Positions 5,764 through 8,347 of a DNA stretch of 8,347 bases are shown one piece after another. Source of the stretch: Rickettsiales bacterium (GTDB lineage Bacteria > Pseudomonadota > Alphaproteobacteria > Rickettsiales > UBA3002). The stretch covers positions 1 through 8,347 of the forward strand of contig CANEUT010000062.1 in the NCBI GenBank assembly GCA_947441895.1, read 5' to 3'. The notes under the pieces were generated by a model. The model saw only the letters and a list, made by a program, of their open reading frames with translations. It did no database searches and was not told the DNA's origin. Position 1 is the stretch's first letter. Each line of letters begins with the position of its first letter. A program made the translations under genes and the position numbers.

Positions 5764-5892
5764 GTCATTGCGAGCGCATAGCGAAAAAAATCACTATGTC
5801 ATTCTGAGCAACGCGAAGAATCCAGATCCTTCACTTCGTTCAGGATGACAAGTTAAGATCGATTGCTTTCGTCACCAAGGCTCCTCGCAATG
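5764..5892. repeat. GTCATTGCGAG-type palindromic repeat, interrupted by a second repeat
   Basis: CATTGCGAG (5766-5774) pairs perfectly with CTCGCAATG (5884-5892). Next to the left arm, GCGAAAAAAATC (5781-5792) resembles the reverse complement of GATTGCTTTCG (5861-5871), extending the palindrome imperfectly. The left half is shorter than the right, as if it had lost some bases. The centre is occupied by a separate palindrome at 5797-5850, so this repeat appears to be the older host of an insertion. It fills nearly the whole gap between thrC and the M16 protease gene. Confidence 0.8.
5797..5850. repeat. GTCATTCTGAG-type palindromic repeat nested inside the flanking repeat
   Basis: Outer arms TGTCAT (5797-5802) and ATGACA (5845-5850) enclose two small hairpins, ATTCT (5801-5805) with AGAAT (5817-5821) and ATCCT (5826-5830) with AGGAT (5842-5846). 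Its termini match those of the repeats at 3156-3220 and 7189-7347, although the interior differs. This points to a shared family or shared mobilising activity. Confidence 0.8.
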
Positions 5893-5910
5893 GCAAAGAA
5901 ATAGAATATT

Positions 5911-7173
5911 ATGAGCTATCAACGTTCCAACCTCGATAACGGTCTGCGCATCGCCAGCGAAGTGATTGCCGGTGCCGAAACCGCGGCCTTCGCCATTGCG
6001 GTGGATGTGGGCGCGCGCGATGAATCCATCGAGGAAAATGGCCTGTCGCATTTGCTGGAGCATATGGCATTCAAAGGCACAGCGCGCATGAACGCCAAGC
6101 AAATCGCCGAAGAATTCGATATGATGGGCGGCAACGTGAATGCCTATACCAGCCACGAACACACGGTCTATGAAGCGAAGGTGCTGAAGGAATATGGCGC
6201 CGATGCGCTGCGCTTGTTGTGCGAAATTGTCGCCGGTTCCACGTTTGATGCCGATGAGCTGGAACGCGAGCGCGACGTGGTGCTGCAGGAAATTGCCATG
6301 CATCAAGACACGCCCGATGATTTGGTGTTCGACCTCTATCAGACCATGGCCTTTGGTGATGCGCCGCTGGGCCGCAGCATTTTGGGTGAGCCCTCGCGCG
6401 TTGCGAAATTTACGCGGGATGATTTGCTTTCTTACACCGCCAAACATTACCAGCCATCGCGCCTCGTCATCGCCGGTGCCGGTGCCGTGAATCACGATGA
6501 AATGCACGCGGTGGCGCAGGAGTTTTTTGGTGACCGGGTGGATGTGAAACGTGCCACGCCGCGCGCAGCCGCGCATTATGTGGGTGGTGAAAAAACGCTG
6601 GAGAAAGAGCTGGAGCAAGTGCAGTTCGCCCTTGGTTTTCCGGCCGTCAGCGCGCTTGATGCCGACTATTATGCCATTCAGGTGCTGGTCACTATTTTGG
6701 GTGGCGGCATGTCGAGCCGCCTGTTTCAGGAAGTGCGCGAAAAGCGCGGGCTGGCCTATTCGGTTTCGGCGTTTGCGCAGGGCTATCAAGATGTGGGCAT
6801 GGTGGGCATTTATGCGGGTACCACGGCGGAACATGTGCCGGAATTGATGGTGGCGCTGAAAGAAGTGCTGGGCGAATTTAAGCATAGCGTTAGCGCGCCG
6901 GAATTGCTACGCGCGAAGAATCAGATGAAAGCGAATTTGGTAATGTCGCGCGAGAATTGCGGTGCCATCGCCGAGTGGATTGCGCGGCATTTGCATGTCT
7001 ATGGTCGCTATCGCACCGCGCCGGAATTGCTGGCGGAAATTGATGCCGTGACCGAAGCCGATATCAGCCGCCTTGCCGCCAAATTTTTTGATCATGCCAC
7101 ACCCGTGGTGGCCGCCCTTGGCCCCGTGGGCAGCGTGACCAACGCTCAGCTTGCATCGCGGCTTGCGGCATGA
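5911..7173 (+). CDS. M16B family zinc metallopeptidase (processing-peptidase-like)
   Basis: This 420-residue protein belongs to peptidase family M16, related to the beta subunit of the mitochondrial processing peptidase. Bacterial members degrade or process peptides. The inverted zinc motif HxxEH is intact at His47, Glu50 and His51 within HLLEHMAFKGT. The distal zinc ligand Glu127 lies in VVLQEIAMHQDTPDD, 76 residues after His51, the spacing expected for active members. GGGMSSRLFQEVREKRGLAYSV near 262-283 is the conserved C-terminal-domain motif. It therefore looks catalytically competent rather than the inactive alpha-type partner. No signal peptide is visible, so it is likely cytosolic. The start at ATG 5911 gives the usual family N-terminus (LDNGLRI), and the ribosome site is weak. 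It follows thrC, as in other alphaproteobacteria, with a nested repeat between them. Confidence 0.95.
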   Translation: MSYQRSNLDNGLRIASEVIAGAETAAFAIAVDVGARDESIEENGLSHLLEHMAFKGTARMNAKQIAEEFDMMGGNVNAYTSHEHTVYEAKVLKEYGADALRLLCEIVAGSTFDADELERERDVVLQEIAMHQDTPDDLVFDLYQTMAFGDAPLGRSILGEPSRVAKFTRDDLLSYTAKHYQPSRLVIAGAGAVNHDEMHAVAQEFFGDRVDVKRATPRAAAHYVGGEKTLEKELEQVQFALGFPAVSALDADYYAIQVLVTILGGGMSSRLFQEVREKRGLAYSVSAFAQGYQDVGMVGIYAGTTAEHVPELMVALKEVLGEFKHSVSAPELLRAKNQMKANLVMSRENCGAIAEWIARHLHVYGRYRTAPELLAEIDAVTEADISRLAAKFFDHATPVVAALGPVGSVTNAQLASRLAA

Positions 7174-7188
7174 ATATTTCTTTTATCA

Positions 7189-7347
7189 TGTCATACCGGA
7201 AAAATTTTCAGGAGAAAATTTTCTCCGGTATCCAGCAGAGCAAAATACCAGCAGGAATTTTGCGTTTTTCTAAAATGTCTTCTGACATTTTAGAAAGTCT
7301 GTATCCCGGTGTTACTTCGCCTGCTGGCTGCGTAAACCGGGATGACA
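7189..7347. repeat. Composite GTCATACC-type palindromic repeat of four hairpins
   Basis: Outer arms TGTCAT (7189-7194) and ATGACA (7342-7347) enclose four hairpins. They are ATACCGGA (7193-7200) with TCCGGTAT (7224-7231); CAAAATACC (7241-7249) with GGAATTTTG (7254-7262, one mismatch); TTCTAAAATGTC (7268-7279) with GACATTTTAGAA (7284-7295), a perfect 12-bp stem with a 4-base loop; and ATCCCGGT (7303-7310) with ACCGGGAT (7336-7343). It occupies most of the 178-bp gap between the M16 gene and rluD. The first and last hairpins correspond to the two hairpins of the shorter repeat at 3156-3220; the two central AT-rich stems look like added modules. Confidence 0.85.
7339..7345 (+). promoter_or_regulatory. 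Candidate ribosome-binding site of rluD, formed by the end of the repeat
   Basis: GGGATGA lies six bases before the GTG start at 7352 and is the only purine-rich candidate there. It is part of the right arm and last hairpin of the repeat at 7189-7347, so folding of the repeat would hide it. It resembles the consensus only partly. Confidence 0.4.
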
Positions 7348-7351
7348 AATC

Positions 7352-8347
7352 GTGAATCATATTTTTCATTGCACGGTGGAAGAAGCGGATACGGGCAATC
7401 GGCTCGATAAATTTCTGGCGAGCGCCGTGCCACAACTAAGCCGCGCGCGCATTCAGCAATTGATTGATCAAGCCTGCGTGGTTCGCGGCACCACGCCCGT
7501 CAGCAGCGCCACCTATAAGGTGAAGCTGGGCGAGGCCTACACGATTACCGAACCGGCGGTGACGGCGCTTGATTTAACCCCCAGCGCCATCAAGCTCGAC
7601 GTAGTTTACGAAGATGCCGATTTGCTGGTGATTAACAAACCGGCGGGCATGACGGTTCACCCCGCCGCTGGCACCCATGGCGACACGCTGGTGCATGCAT
7701 TGCTGGGCCATTGTGGTGATTCGCTTTCGGGCATTGGCGGCGTGGCCCGCCCGGGCATTGTGCACCGGATTGATAAAGAAACCACCGGCCTGTTGGTGGT
7801 GGCCAAGCATGACGCCGCGCACCATCATCTTTCCGCCCAGCTGAAAGACCACAGCTTGAAACGCACCTATGTGGCCTTCACCTGGGGCGGCCTCACCCCG
7901 CGTGATGGCACGGTGGATGCACCACTGGCCCGTCACCCGCGTCACCGCCGCCAAATGGCGATTATCGAGAGCGGCCGCCACGCCATTACGCATTATGAAA
8001 CCGTGCAGACCTATCACGCGCCGGGCAGCATTATGCCGCTGGCCAGCAAAATCATCTGCAACTTGGAAACCGGACGCACGCACCAGATTCGTGTGCATAT
8101 GGCCCACCGCAAAGCACCGCTCATTGGCGATCCGGTCTATGGCGCCACCACCACCACGCGCCTTAACCGCTTAAAAGCATCTGGCATGAGCGTGCCGGAA
8201 GAAGTGATGGAGGCACTGAAAGTTTTCGATCGTCAGGCACTGCATGCCATGGAACTGGTGCTGGTTCACCCCAGAACCGGCGAATTCATGGAATTTTCCT
8301 GCCCCCTGCCTCATGATATTATCGCGCTTGAAGCCGCCTTAAGCAGC
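7352..8347 (+). CDS. rluD: 23S rRNA pseudouridine synthase, RluD type (no stop codon in window)
   Basis: RluD-family enzymes convert specific uridines of 23S rRNA helix 69 to pseudouridine (1911, 1915 and 1917 in E. coli) during ribosome maturation. The frame reads 332 codons to the right edge without a stop, close to the family's full length, so only a few residues should be missing. An N-terminal S4 RNA-binding domain (about 15-75, including RLDKFLASAVPQLSRARIQQLI) precedes the synthase domain. That domain has LLVINKPAGMTVHPAAG (91-107), the catalytic motif HRIDKETTGLLVVAK with Asp141 (138-152), and GRTHQIRVHMAH (241-252). An in-frame TGA at 7343-7345 excludes an earlier start. The first ATG comes only at residue 100, so GTG 7352 is the likely start. 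The close paralogue RluC cannot be fully excluded. Confidence 0.9.
   Translation, partial: MNHIFHCTVEEADTGNRLDKFLASAVPQLSRARIQQLIDQACVVRGTTPVSSATYKVKLGEAYTITEPAVTALDLTPSAIKLDVVYEDADLLVINKPAGMTVHPAAGTHGDTLVHALLGHCGDSLSGIGGVARPGIVHRIDKETTGLLVVAKHDAAHHHLSAQLKDHSLKRTYVAFTWGGLTPRDGTVDAPLARHPRHRRQMAIIESGRHAITHYETVQTYHAPGSIMPLASKIICNLETGRTHQIRVHMAHRKAPLIGDPVYGATTTTRLNRLKASGMSVPEEVMEALKVFDRQALHAMELVLVHPRTGEFMEFSCPLPHDIIALEAALSS

Noticed and set aside
5872..6885. A 337-residue open frame on the minus strand
   Set aside because: It lies wholly antisense to the M16 protease gene, whose zinc motifs are intact. Its translation is rich in His, Arg and Gln with no recognisable domain, as expected for a shadow of a GC-rich gene.
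7170..7355. A 61-residue plus-strand open frame after the M16 gene, and a minus-strand counterpart at 7208-7435
   Set aside because: Both are translations of the four-hairpin repeat; the palindromic structure explains them and no ribosome site or homology supports coding.

Overview
The window looks like chromosomal DNA of an alphaproteobacterium. The gene order ctaB - small membrane protein - ctaG - ctaE - DUF983 - SURF1 is the usual alphaproteobacterial aa3-type cytochrome c oxidase cluster. thrC followed by an M16 (mitochondrial-processing-peptidase-like) protease is also a familiar alphaproteobacterial neighbourhood. I cannot place it below class level. The base composition is moderately GC-rich, apart from one AT-richer gene.

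Layout: 2-3153 (+) is the oxidase assembly and structural block. It holds the 3' end of ctaB (heme O synthase), a 39-residue CoxF-like protein, ctaG (Cox11, copper delivery to the CuB site), ctaE (subunit III), a DUF983 zinc-ribbon membrane protein and SURF1 (heme a insertion factor). 3260-4321 (-) is a lone, AT-richer gene for an exported beta-propeller-like protein of unknown function, inserted in reverse orientation. 4380-7173 (+) holds thrC (threonine synthase) and an M16B zinc protease. 7352 to the right edge (+) is an RluD-type 23S rRNA pseudouridine synthase that begins with GTG and has no stop codon inside the window.

The coding content is ordinary and I do not see a new defence, biosynthetic or mobile system. 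The unexplained structure lies between the genes: all five intergenic gaps longer than 100 bp hold a palindromic repeat. Two inverted copies of one repeat (81-bp shared core) flank ctaE. Each copy is bounded by arms that are complementary within that copy but unrelated to the other copy's arms. The three gaps from SURF1 to rluD hold GTCAT...ATGAC palindromes, one of them nested inside a second repeat and one built of four consecutive hairpins that may also supply the rluD ribosome-binding site. The only other gap of note, 4322-4379 between the reverse gene and thrC, is short and must hold both of their promoters.
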